From Bacteroidales bacterium (GTDB lineage Bacteria; Bacteroidota; Bacteroidia; Bacteroidales; UBA932): a DNA stretch of 39,926 bases. Shown here one piece after another: positions 16,434 to 23,378 of the stretch. The notes beneath the pieces are model-generated. The model ran no database searches. It was not told the origin of the DNA and saw nothing but the letters and a program-made list of their open reading frames with translations. The translations under genes and the position numbers were made by a program. Where the stretch lies: the NCBI GenBank assembly GCA_022774085.1, contig JALFNZ010000146.1:1-39926 (forward strand), written 5' to 3'. The first letter of the stretch is position 1; each line of letters opens with the position of its first letter.

Positions 16434-18098
16434 ATGTGTGGATTTGTAGGAATTTATGGAATGATGGACCAGTCTGTGGACTGGAGGACCAAGGCCTTGA
16501 AAATGTCATCAAGAATCAGGCATCGAGGACCTGACTGGAGTGGTATTTTTTCTGACGGAAGATGTATTCTGGCCCATGAGAGGCTCGCCATAGTTGACCC
16601 GCTGTCAGGAGGACAGCCTTTGTATTCGGCAGACAGGACTAAAGTATTGGCTGTCAATGGTGAGATTTACAACCACAAGACAATACGCCAGCAGATGGAA
16701 GGAGAGTACGAGTTCCAAACAGGCTCTGACTGCGAGGTCATTCTGGCCCTATATCAGAAAAAAGGCATTGATTTCCTTGAAGACTTGAACGGCATCTATG
16801 CTTTTGCGCTTTATGATGCCACTCAGGATGCATTTCTGGTGGCCAGAGACCCGATAGGTGTCATTCCTCTATATATAGGTCGTGATGCGGACGGTACCAT
16901 CTACGTTGCCAGTGAGCTGAAAGCTCTTGAGGGACAGTGTGAAGAGTATGAGCCATTCCTTCCGGGTCATTATTGGTGGAGCAAGGATGGCAGGATGAAG
17001 AAATGGTACAAGAGGGATTGGTACGATTATGATGCCGTAAAAGAGAATGGTGCTTCTGCCGATGATGTCAGGGAGGCATTGTGTGAGGCTGTCAAGAGAC
17101 AACTTATGTCCGATGTCCCTTATGGCGTGCTCCTGAGCGGAGGTCTCGATTCTTCCATCATAAGTGCCGTTGCTGCCAAATATGCTCAGAACAGAGTCGA
17201 GGATGACAGCCAGTCAACGGCTTGGTGGCCAAGGCTTCACAGTTTTGCCGTTGGTCTGAAGGGCGCTCCGGACCTGGCAAAAGCAAAAGATATGGCGGAT
17301 TTTCTCGGAACGGTGCATCATGAGGTAAATTACACTGTTCAGGAGGGTCTTGATGCCATCAGAGATGTCATTTACTATATAGAAACATATGACGTTACTA
17401 CCGTGAGGGCTTCCACCCCGATGTATCTGCTGGCAAGGGTGATCAAGAGCATGGGTATCAAAATGGTGCTCAGCGGTGAGGGTTCCGATGAAATCTTCGG
17501 AGGATATCTGTATTTCCACAAGGCTCCGTCTGCAAAAGCTTTCCATGAGGAAACTGTCCGCAAAATTGGGAAATTGTATCAATATGACTGCCTACGTGCC
17601 AACAAGGCGCTTGCAGCATGGGGTGTCGAAGGCAGGGTGCCTTTCCTTGACAAGGAGTTCCTTGACGTTGCCATGAGGCTTAATCCAGAGGCAAAGATGT
17701 GCCCAGGCACGGTGATTGAAAAGAAAATCTTACGTGAGGCTTTCTCTGACATGCTCCTTCCTTCTGTTGCATGGAGACAGAAAGAACAGTTCTCCGACGG
17801 CGTAGGTTACAGCTGGATTGATTCTCTGAAAGCAGTTGCTGAGTCTTCAGTGACTGACGAGCAGATGGCACATGCTGCAGAACGTTTCCCTATCAATCCG
17901 CCAATGAACAAAGAGGAATATTGCTACCGTTCGATTTTTGAAGAGCATTTTCCGAGTGAGTCTGCCGCCAGGAGCGTACCGAGTGTGCCGAGTGTAGCCT
18001 GCTCTTCTGCCGTTGCGCTCGAATGGGATGCATCCTTCAAGAACATGAATGATCCAAGTGGACGTGCAGTTTCAGGTGTCCACAACGACGCATATTAA
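16434..18098 (+). CDS. asnB: Asparagine synthase (glutamine-hydrolysing)
   Basis: Makes asparagine from aspartate, glutamine and ATP. 554 residues, the usual AsnB length. Cys2 is the nucleophile of the class II glutaminase domain, with RHRGPD (29-34) and NGEIYNH (75-81). The synthetase domain has the pyrophosphate loop SGGLDSS at 235-241 and GEGSDEIFGGY further on. Both domains are intact, so this is the metabolic enzyme and not a lasso-cyclase homologue. It stands alone, upstream of tRNA-Val, and is preceded by an apparent Asn-sensing attenuator. No clear terminator follows; the next 40 nt are T- and A-rich with GTTTTTTT/AAAAAAAC complementarity only. Confidence 0.96.
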   Translation: MCGFVGIYGMMDQSVDWRTKALKMSSRIRHRGPDWSGIFSDGRCILAHERLAIVDPLSGGQPLYSADRTKVLAVNGEIYNHKTIRQQMEGEYEFQTGSDCEVILALYQKKGIDFLEDLNGIYAFALYDATQDAFLVARDPIGVIPLYIGRDADGTIYVASELKALEGQCEEYEPFLPGHYWWSKDGRMKKWYKRDWYDYDAVKENGASADDVREALCEAVKRQLMSDVPYGVLLSGGLDSSIISAVAAKYAQNRVEDDSQSTAWWPRLHSFAVGLKGAPDLAKAKDMADFLGTVHHEVNYTVQEGLDAIRDVIYYIETYDVTTVRASTPMYLLARVIKSMGIKMVLSGEGSDEIFGGYLYFHKAPSAKAFHEETVRKIGKLYQYDCLRANKALAAWGVEGRVPFLDKEFLDVAMRLNPEAKMCPGTVIEKKILREAFSDMLLPSVAWRQKEQFSDGVGYSWIDSLKAVAESSVTDEQMAHAAERFPINPPMNKEEYCYRSIFEEHFPSESAARSVPSVPSVACSSAVALEWDASFKNMNDPSGRAVSGVHNDAY

Positions 18099-18148
18099 AG
18101 GAAAACGCAGTTTTTTTTCACTTTTTTCGCAAAAAAACCGTCTAAAAA

Positions 18149-18179
18149 TTTGCAGATCCAACTGAAATAACTACCTTTG
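18149..18179 (+). promoter_or_regulatory. Promoter of tRNA-Val
   Basis: TTTG (18149-18152), 19-nt spacer, TACCTTTG (18172-18179): exact match to the Bacteroidota consensus. The start would lie near 18185, about 11 nt before the mature tRNA. Confidence 0.75.
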
Positions 18180-18195
18180 CAATCCCAAACAAAAA

Positions 18196-18273
18196 GGGAG
18201 CATAGCTCAGTTGGTTCAGAGCGTCTGCCTTACAAGCAGAGGGTCGGGGGTTCGACTCCCTCTGCTCCCACCA
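18196..18273 (+). tRNA. tRNA-Val (anticodon TAC)
   Basis: Acceptor stem GGGAGCA/TGCTCCC, D-arm GCTC...GAGC, anticodon arm TCTGC-CTTACAA-GCAGA with anticodon TAC, T-arm GGGGG-TTCGACT-CCCTC with one G-U. The CCA end is encoded (18271-18273). Cloverleaf complete. The 3' 31 nt are duplicated downstream, and 19 nt of the anticodon/T-arm region recur inverted. Confidence 0.96.
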
Positions 18274-18350
18274 AAAAGCGATTCAGGAAACTGAGTCGCT
18301 TTTTTTTGTACACCCTCCCCCGAACCCCCGACCCTCTGCTACCAAGCGGC
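18243..18350 (+). repeat. Direct repeat, copy A (tRNA-Val tail, terminator, inverted tRNA segment)
   Basis: Starts inside tRNA-Val and runs through its 3' end, the terminator and GAACCCCCGACCCTCTGCT (18322-18340). That last segment is a perfect reverse complement of tRNA positions 18235-18253. Copy B at 18492-18600 repeats nearly the whole 108 bp with a few substitutions and one inserted base. Confidence 0.9.
18278..18307 (+). terminator. Terminator of tRNA-Val
   Basis: GCGATTCAG-GAAA-CTGAGTCGC forms nine pairs (one G-U) closed by a GAAA tetraloop, followed by eight T (18300-18307). The second copy at 18527-18556 has a perfect stem. Confidence 0.85.
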
Positions 18351-18491
18351 ATCAGCCGCGCATCGGAGGACTGGAGTTTCGAAGAAACGTAAGGACGGAG
18401 ATGCCCGATGACGTCAAAGACGGCATCGGCATGCCCCTCGGGGCTGTCGCGAAGCGACTGGGGGTAAAAGGAAAGACGCTGGCTTGCCAGC
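18351..18491. other. Structured 141-bp spacer between the tRNA-tail repeats
   Basis: No gene is credible here. It holds several hairpins: CCGATG...CATCGG near 18414-18438, a TCGC/GCGA arm near 18448-18460, and GACGCTGG-CTTG-CCAGCGTC (eight perfect pairs) ending at the start of repeat copy B. The minus-strand frames running across it contain repeated peptide-like strings only because the DNA is repeated. Confidence 0.6.
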
Positions 18492-18600
18492 GTCGGGGGT
18501 TCGACTCCCTCTGCTCCCACCAAAAAGCGATTCAGGAAACTGAATCGCTTTTTTTTCGTACACCCTCCCCCGAATCCCCGACCCTCTGCTACCAAGCGGC
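18492..18600 (+). repeat. Direct repeat, copy B (tRNA-Val tail without the tRNA body)
   Basis: Copies 18243-18350 at an offset of about 249 bp. It reproduces the 3' 31 nt of tRNA-Val including CCA, the GAAA-loop terminator (18527-18556, here a perfect stem) and the inverted tRNA segment with one mismatch (18572-18590). Upstream sequence cannot form the 5' half of a tRNA, so this is a tail only, as left by integration or recombination at a tRNA 3' end. Confidence 0.9.
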
Positions 18601-18645
18601 TGTTCTGTAGATGTACATCTGTCGCCGGGAACCTCTCGCGCAAAA

Positions 18646-18776
18646 CATCGAGCAGGCGTATCGGCCCCACAGTGGCGTAGAATGGCATTTCTCCTGCTCG
18701 ATGAGGTCAAAATGGCGGCATCGAGCAGGCAAACCTGCCCTACAGCCCCCTGGAACGCCACTTGTCCTGCTCGATG
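18646..18776. repeat. Two tandem 58-bp palindromic units
   Basis: CATCGAGCAGG occurs at 18646-18656 and 18719-18729, and its reverse complement CCTGCTCGATG at 18693-18703 and 18766-18776. Each unit is 58 bp with 11-bp perfect arms, and the period is 73 bp. The 36-bp interiors are related (about 22 of 36 matching). This looks like a REP/BIME-type or small non-autonomous element; no gene is seen. Confidence 0.85.
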
Positions 18777-18860
18777 ATTTGCACGAGTATTATTTGCAAC
18801 ATCTTTTTCCCTGAATTTTCGCAAAGTTATTCCCCTGCCAGTCAGATTTCGGGCTTCCTC

Positions 18861-18910
18861 CTCGTTAGCTCCGCTCCGACCTCAAAAACTGTTCGAGAAC
18901 AACTAACGAG
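18861..18910. repeat. Short inverted repeat in the intergenic region
   Basis: CTCGTTAG (18861-18868) and CTAACGAG (18903-18910) bound a 34-nt interior. The surrounding 18777-18971 holds no credible gene; a T-rich stretch near 18802-18809 follows the tandem palindromes. Confidence 0.5.
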
Positions 18911-18971
18911 TTACTCTTACAATAGGGTTAATGGCTGGATAGATCTGGATACAGGTCTATATACGAAAAAA

Positions 18972-19068
18972 GGGTAAGCTTGATACATCGCACCGCTACG
19001 ACCTCCTACCCTTGCTGCGGTCAAGCCCTGGGGGAATTCAGAGGGAGCTGGTCGTGTATGACTTACCC
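18972..19068 (-). ncRNA. ffs: Signal recognition particle RNA, small bacterial type
   Basis: RNA scaffold of the SRP that binds Ffh. Read on the minus strand, GGGTAAG and CTTACCC close the molecule with seven pairs, CACGACC pairs with GGTCGTAG, and the apical part reads CCCCCAGGGCTTGACCGCAGC. CAGG and GCAGC correspond to the two strands of the conserved internal loop bound by Ffh. The terminal loop is not the common GGAA but GCTTGA closed by GG/CC, as far as I can fold it. A run of T follows the closing stem directly, and a good promoter precedes it. Length about 97 nt. Strand and class are well supported; exact ends are estimates. Confidence 0.78.
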
Positions 19069-19072
19069 GGCA

Positions 19073-19102
19073 CAAAGATAATCATTTTTTCTTTGACACA
19101 AA
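19073..19102 (-). promoter_or_regulatory. Promoter of the SRP RNA
   Basis: On the minus strand, TTTG (19102-19099), 18-nt spacer and TATCTTTG (19080-19073). The predicted start falls at about 19068, the first G of the RNA. Confidence 0.7.
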
Positions 19103-19174
19103 AATTAAATGCAATTTTTGGCATCATAGGACGATGAAAACCTAAAACTGCGACAGAGAAGATATTGAAGATTC

Positions 19175-19648
19175 CTAAAGACTGTCAAAAATCAAAGGCA
19201 GGATATCATCCACTTTGGAGAATTTCCATATCCTCTCGCCCCCTACAAGAATAACCTCCATAGGGCGTCCACCCTTGGTCTGATATTGGGCCATCACCTG
19301 ACGACAAGCCCCACAAGGAGTAGCCGGATTGGAACACAGTACTCCGTTCTGCCCTCCCGCAATGGCAATTTTCACCATTGCCTTGTCAGGTCTGTGGGCA
19401 CCTGCATAAAACATCGCAGTCCTTTCAGCACACAATCCAGACGGATAGGCAGCATTTTCCTGATTGGAACCTGTTATGATTTCTCCATCTTCAAGCATTA
19501 CGGCCGCACCGACATTGAAGCCGGAATATGGAGCATAGGAACTTGCAGTAGCATTTATGGCAGCTTCGGCAACCAACCTGTCCTGAGTAGACAGTTCATC
19601 TATTGAACTGTACTCGGAATAAGTGATTTTAATCTCTTTGTTTGTCAT
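19175..19648 (-). CDS. cdd: Cytidine deaminase
   Basis: Deaminates cytidine and deoxycytidine to uridine and deoxyuridine in pyrimidine salvage. 157 residues: zinc-dependent deaminase motifs GLCAERTA (Cys73 zinc ligand, Glu75 proton shuttle) and TPCGACRQV (Cys112 and Cys115 zinc ligands), plus the substrate-binding YSGFNVGAA and ENAAYPSG segments. The Cys-Ala-Glu form marks the homotetrameric cytidine deaminases. It diverges from mnmA; a TATATTTG -7 box on the minus strand (19698-19691) would start the message about 37 nt before the gene. Confidence 0.94.
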   Translation of the reverse strand: MTNKEIKITYSEYSSIDELSTQDRLVAEAAINATASSYAPYSGFNVGAAVMLEDGEIITGSNQENAAYPSGLCAERTAMFYAGAHRPDKAMVKIAIAGGQNGVLCSNPATPCGACRQVMAQYQTKGGRPMEVILVGGERIWKFSKVDDILPLIFDSL

Positions 19649-19698
19649 AACAAATCAATTGAATTATCTTTGCCACGTTTGCAAAGCATACAAATATA
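19641..19698. promoter_or_regulatory. Divergent promoters of cdd and mnmA
   Basis: Plus strand: TTTG (19641-19644), 20-nt spacer, TATCTTTG (19665-19672), predicted mnmA start near 19678. Minus strand: TATATTTG (19698-19691), predicted cdd start near 19685, without a clear -33 box. The mnmA -33 element lies inside the first cdd codons, and the predicted transcripts would overlap by a few bases at their 5' ends. Confidence 0.6.
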
Positions 19699-19748
19699 AT
19701 AAAAAATATATTAAGAACAGCACCATGGAGCTCAGAAAGGATAATAAT

Positions 19749-21179
19749 ATGGACAATAGCAAGATAAAAGTGTGTATCGGACTCTCCGGAGGAGTCGATT
19801 CGAGCGTTGCAGCCCTGCTCCTGAAACAGGCTGGCTATGATGTATTCGCTTTGTTCATGCAAAACTGGCACGATGCCTCAACAACCCTTCATGGAGACTG
19901 CGAATGGGAGGAAGACCGGTTTGTAGCTGAAATGGTAGCAAGAAAAATAGGGATTCCTTTCTATTTCGTTGACCTTAGCAAGGAGTACAGGGCAAGGGTA
20001 GTCGATTACATGTTCGATGAATATGAAAAAGGCCGTACTCCCAACCCGGATGTACTGTGCAACAGGGAGATAAAATTCGCGGCTTTCCTTGAGTGTGCCA
20101 AAAAACTCGGAGCAGACATGGTCGCAACGGGACACTATTGCAGAAAAGTGACTGAAGAAATCGGAGGTAAAACCGTGCATCGCATACTTGCAGGAAGCGA
20201 TCCCGGCAAAGACCAGAGCTATTTCCTTTGTCAGCTCACCCAGGAACAGCTTTCATATGCGATGTTCCCTATAGGCGACATCCTCAAAAGCGAAGTCCGC
20301 AGACTTGCCCATGAAGCGGACCTTCAGTCTGCCGACAAGAAAGACTCACAAGGAATTTGTTTTGTCGGGAAAGTGGACCTGCCGACCTTCCTCCAGCAGA
20401 AACTCAAACCAAAAGAAGGAGACGTGGTGGAGGTTTATGACAGCTACTTCACTGAAAATGAACAATATAAATTCATCCATGACACACTCTCCTCCATTCT
20501 GTCACAAGACGGAGGACAGGTCAAGATGATAACGGATTACATATCTGAAGACAAAGCCACAATCCAAGATCATATAGATTGCCCGTTCTCGGTGGAGAAG
20601 ATTGCCCGGTTGAGCGATGAAGACCTGGCAAGGCTCTCAGAACCGGTACATTATGATATCAATTTCGAAACTGAGACCTACCGCAGCGGCAGGAAGCACG
20701 TCAAAAAGACCCGATACAAGGATAATCCTTTCGGAAAAATAGTCGGAAAACATGACGGGGCTCAGTTCTACACCATCGGCCAGCGCAAAGGACTGAACAT
20801 AGGAGGGCATAAGGACTCGATATTCGTAATCGGAACCGATATTGACAAGAATATAATATATGTAGGAGAAGGCCATACTCACAAAGGACTGTCAAGGAGT
20901 TGCCTGCGGGTAATGCCGGAAGAAATACACTGGATAAGAGAAGACCTGAAGATGGAGATAGGAGAAATACGACGCTACCGTGTAAGAATCCGTTATCGTC
21001 AACCTCTTCAGGAAGCTACACTTGTGATGCGCTCCAACGGGCTTTTCATCATATTCGACCAGCCTCAGAGAGGCATCACCCCAGGTCAGTTTGCAGCATG
21101 GTACAGTCAGATTGAAGACGGATCACAAGTATCTGTCCATGAGACTTCTGTCGAAATGATAGGCAGCGGAGTCATATAG
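19749..21179 (+). CDS. mnmA: tRNA-specific 2-thiouridylase MnmA, with a large insertion
   Basis: Thiolates U34 of Lys, Glu and Gln tRNAs. 476 residues from ATG 19749; AGAAAGGA lies just upstream, and an ATG at 19725 is an alternative. PP-loop SGGVDSS at 13-19, first catalytic Cys104 in VLCNREIKF, GHY, DQSYFL, and second Cys204 in QGICFVGK. The C-terminal beta-barrel region contains YTIGQRKGLNIGG. The family is usually near 360 residues; the extra is mainly a block of about 100 residues (about 229-328) between KEGDVVEV and GKIVGKHDGAQF, rich in charged residues. Longer forms occur in Bacteroidota, but the insert's role is unknown to me. Its stop overlaps the convergent flavoprotein gene by 8 nt. 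Confidence 0.92.
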   Translation: MDNSKIKVCIGLSGGVDSSVAALLLKQAGYDVFALFMQNWHDASTTLHGDCEWEEDRFVAEMVARKIGIPFYFVDLSKEYRARVVDYMFDEYEKGRTPNPDVLCNREIKFAAFLECAKKLGADMVATGHYCRKVTEEIGGKTVHRILAGSDPGKDQSYFLCQLTQEQLSYAMFPIGDILKSEVRRLAHEADLQSADKKDSQGICFVGKVDLPTFLQQKLKPKEGDVVEVYDSYFTENEQYKFIHDTLSSILSQDGGQVKMITDYISEDKATIQDHIDCPFSVEKIARLSDEDLARLSEPVHYDINFETETYRSGRKHVKKTRYKDNPFGKIVGKHDGAQFYTIGQRKGLNIGGHKDSIFVIGTDIDKNIIYVGEGHTHKGLSRSCLRVMPEEIHWIREDLKMEIGEIRRYRVRIRYRQPLQEATLVMRSNGLFIIFDQPQRGITPGQFAAWYSQIEDGSQVSVHETSVEMIGSGVI

Positions 21180-22506
21180 TCCTGGCTGCAGACATACCTG
21201 CCAGATAGCCCATGCTGAAAGCGGACTGCAGGTTATATCCACCCGTATCAGCATCAATATCAAGCACTTCTCCCGCAAAATACAAGCCCTTCACAATGCG
21301 GGATTCAAGAGTTTTAGCGACAACCTCGTCACGGCTCACTCCCCCGGCTGTGACCACGCACCGTTCATAACCGACATATCCGCTGATATCCATTCTCCAG
21401 CATTTCAAGGCCTTGGCCAGTGATTTATGGTCGAGATTTGAATTAATTTTCATAAAAGGAGGAATAAGCGAAGATGGCAAGAGCTTGGTCAGGAGAATCC
21501 GGAAACGCTCACGATATGGCTTGGAAGCACTTCTGCGATCCTTGGAAATCTCATCAAACAGATTATTGATACGTGAAGAGAGACTGACAAGTTCAACTGC
21601 CGGTTTAAGGTCAATCTCGACATACACTTTTGCGCCATTTGTCAGGGCCTGAACACTCCTGCGGCTGATTTTGAAACCTATTGGTCCTTCCAGACCACCA
21701 TCAGTAAAGTCAAGGTCGCCGAACTCATCCTGAACAGGATTGCCGTCAATGAAAAGGCTAAGGCCCACATTCTTCAACTGATTGCCGCAAAGCAGCTTGC
21801 CCATTTCAGAAAGAGGAGTACTCCTGTCAATATGGCCGCTGATGGAAGTATTCTTGTATCCCTTCGGAACAATGGCTGTGAGCGAAGGGAAGAGCGGAGT
21901 TATGCTATGTCCCATGGACTTGGCAAAGCGATAGCCATCTCCGGTGGAGCCAGTTATCGGATATGAAAGTCCTCCGGTGCAGACGATGAGTTTCGAACAC
22001 ACAAAATCCTGATTGCCGGAACATTCCACAACAAAGCCATCATTATCTGCCCTGCATTGGAGGACTTCACATCCACAAATTATCCTTGCTCCGCTATCGC
22101 GTGCACCCTTGACCAGGGCGTCAACCACGTCGGCAGCGGAATATGAAACGGGGAATGCCCTGTCACCTCTTTCCACGACAGACTCAAGTCCCAGGTCGGC
22201 AAGATATTGTATCATGGCATCGGATGTCAGATTATAAAATGCAGACTTCAGGAAATCAGATTTTGGGTGGATGTGGGTTGAAAACTCGTTCCAAGGCTTG
22301 GCATTTGTGAAGTTGCAGCGGCCCTTCCCTGTAATCATAATCTTACGCGAAGGCCTCGGCATCTTTTCAAGGACAACAACCTTTGCCGAAGGCCCGAGAA
22401 TCTTCATAGCTCCGGCTGCAGCCATCAATCCAGCCGCCCCGGCACCGATAATCACTATGTCTGCCTTCGGCTCCATAACTATCGGCTTCATAACTTTCTG
22501 CTCCAT
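21172..22506 (-). CDS. HI0933/BaiN-type FAD-dependent oxidoreductase
   Basis: 444 residues from ATG 22506; further ATGs at 22491 and 22476 are possible, and the longer frame begins with TTG. FAD-binding GAGAAGLMAA at about 21-30, then the family hallmarks KIMITGKGRCNFTNA, CTGGLSYPITGSTGDGYRFA and, at the C-terminus, GGVSRDEV and FAGEVLDIDADTGGYNLQSAFSMG spread over the last 80 residues. Members of this family are broadly conserved flavoproteins (HI0933, YhiN); clostridial BaiN was proposed in bile-acid dehydroxylation, but that role should not be transferred here. It diverges from tRNA-Thr through a palindromic promoter region. Confidence 0.88.
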   Translation of the reverse strand: MEQKVMKPIVMEPKADIVIIGAGAAGLMAAAGAMKILGPSAKVVVLEKMPRPSRKIMITGKGRCNFTNAKPWNEFSTHIHPKSDFLKSAFYNLTSDAMIQYLADLGLESVVERGDRAFPVSYSAADVVDALVKGARDSGARIICGCEVLQCRADNDGFVVECSGNQDFVCSKLIVCTGGLSYPITGSTGDGYRFAKSMGHSITPLFPSLTAIVPKGYKNTSISGHIDRSTPLSEMGKLLCGNQLKNVGLSLFIDGNPVQDEFGDLDFTDGGLEGPIGFKISRRSVQALTNGAKVYVEIDLKPAVELVSLSSRINNLFDEISKDRRSASKPYRERFRILLTKLLPSSLIPPFMKINSNLDHKSLAKALKCWRMDISGYVGYERCVVTAGGVSRDEVVAKTLESRIVKGLYFAGEVLDIDADTGGYNLQSAFSMGYLAGMSAARTI

Positions 22507-22590
22507 AACTCCATTATAGCAAGTGTTAATCAATTCAGGTCTTGAAGTATGTATCTCCGACGGAAAATTTAATCAAGTAATCTCCGAAAA

Positions 22591-22628
22591 GACTGCAAAT
22601 TTATCTAAAAATATCTATATTTGCAGTC
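22591..22628. promoter_or_regulatory. Palindromic divergent promoter: flavoprotein gene and tRNA-Thr
   Basis: GACTGCAAAT (22591-22600) and ATTTGCAGTC (22619-22628) are perfect 10-bp inverted arms around an 18-nt AT-rich centre. Each arm carries a -7 box: TATATTTG on plus (22616-22623, toward tRNA-Thr) and TAAATTTG on minus (22603-22596, toward the flavoprotein gene). No good -33 boxes are present. Confidence 0.6.
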
Positions 22629-22674
22629 CTTTTGCGGAGCAAGCCCGGATAGTGATGTCCTTTTGCCGCAAAAG
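22629..22674 (+). repeat. Inverted repeat in the tRNA-Thr leader
   Basis: CTTTTGCGG (22629-22637) and CCGCAAAAG (22666-22674) are perfect 9-bp arms around 28 nt. The hairpin would form in the transcript between the promoter and the tRNA; its role is unknown. Confidence 0.6.
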
Positions 22675-22683
22675 AGACAGGTT

Positions 22684-22756
22684 GCCAGTTTAGCTTAGTC
22701 GGTAGAGCATCGCATTCGTAACGCGAAGGTCGTGGGTTCGAATCCCATAGCTGGCT
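22684..22756 (+). tRNA. tRNA-Thr (anticodon CGT)
   Basis: Acceptor GCCAGTT/AGCTGGC with one G-U, D-arm GCTT...GAGC, anticodon arm TCGCA-TTCGTAA-CGCGA with anticodon CGT, T-arm GTGGG-TTCGAAT-CCCAT, discriminator T. CCA is not encoded. A coding sequence begins only 3 nt after its last base. Confidence 0.95.
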
Positions 22757-22759
22757 CAA

Positions 22760-23365
22760 ATGGAAATAAAGAAAATATTACGGTCATCAATAATGGCTGG
22801 AATCTGCATCGCAGTAGCAGGATTCGGCTATCTCGCCCTCGGAGGCATTGCCGGCGCAGTACTCTTCAACTGCGGACTTTTGGCAGTGGTGGCATACAAA
22901 CTCAAACTCTTCACCGGAACAGCAGGATTCATCGTTAAGGGAGAACTCGGACAATTGGGTCTGATTCTTCTTGGCAATATCGCAGGCTGCCTGCTCGTGG
23001 CGCTTCTTGCCAGAGTTTCACCACTTCCACTGCAGGAAGCTGCCGAGAAAATCCTCAGTTCACGACTGGCCATCAATCCATTACGAGCCGGAGCCCTGGC
23101 AATAGGCTGTGGTTTTCTGATGACCACGGCAGTTACGTTTGCCCGTCAGAACCACTATCTGCCACTTCTTTTCTGCGTTCCTATGTTCATTGTCTGCGGC
23201 TTCCCGCACTGCATTGCCGACGCATTTTATTACCTCACTTGCAGCCTTGATTTCTGGAAACAGAACCTCCCGGGCATAGCTATTCTGTACCCGTGCATAG
23301 TAATAGGTAACTTCATCGGCTGCAATCTTTACCGTATCATTGTCGGTTCGGACAAACAGGCCTGA
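22760..23365 (+). CDS. Formate/nitrite transporter family channel
   Basis: 201 residues and almost entirely hydrophobic, with about six membrane helices. The pattern CGLLAVVAYKLKLFTGTAGF, CGFPHCIAD and NFIGCNLYRI fits the FNT family (FocA/NirC-like pentameric channels for formate, nitrite or hydrosulfide), at the short end of the family length. Substrate unknown; there is no pyruvate formate-lyase or nitrite reductase gene nearby. Its ATG follows tRNA-Thr by 3 nt with no room for a promoter or ribosome-binding site of its own, so it must be made from the tRNA transcript or from an upstream promoter. Confidence 0.82.
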   Translation: MEIKKILRSSIMAGICIAVAGFGYLALGGIAGAVLFNCGLLAVVAYKLKLFTGTAGFIVKGELGQLGLILLGNIAGCLLVALLARVSPLPLQEAAEKILSSRLAINPLRAGALAIGCGFLMTTAVTFARQNHYLPLLFCVPMFIVCGFPHCIADAFYYLTCSLDFWKQNLPGIAILYPCIVIGNFIGCNLYRIIVGSDKQA

Positions 23366-23378
23366 CGGCAGGAAACGG

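Noticed and set aside
16434..18098. Lasso-peptide cyclase linked to the HPr-kinase-like gene
   Set aside because: The protein has Cys2 and a full glutaminase domain, normal AsnB length, its own Asn attenuator, and lies 12 kb away beyond the capsule operon.
18440..18522. A possible second tRNA ending at the duplicated tail
   Set aside because: The T-arm, acceptor 3' half and CCA are present, but no 5' acceptor strand or D-arm matches. The upstream hairpin (8-bp stem, CTTG loop) cannot make a 5+7 anticodon arm.
18646..18776. CRISPR array
   Set aside because: Only two units, with palindromic outer arms and related interiors in place of unrelated spacers; no cas genes in the window.
18230..18824. 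Two minus-strand reading frames of about 136-152 codons across the tRNA-Val repeat region
   Set aside because: They run antisense through the tRNA and its duplicated tail; their repeated peptide strings only mirror the DNA repeat. No start context or known domain.
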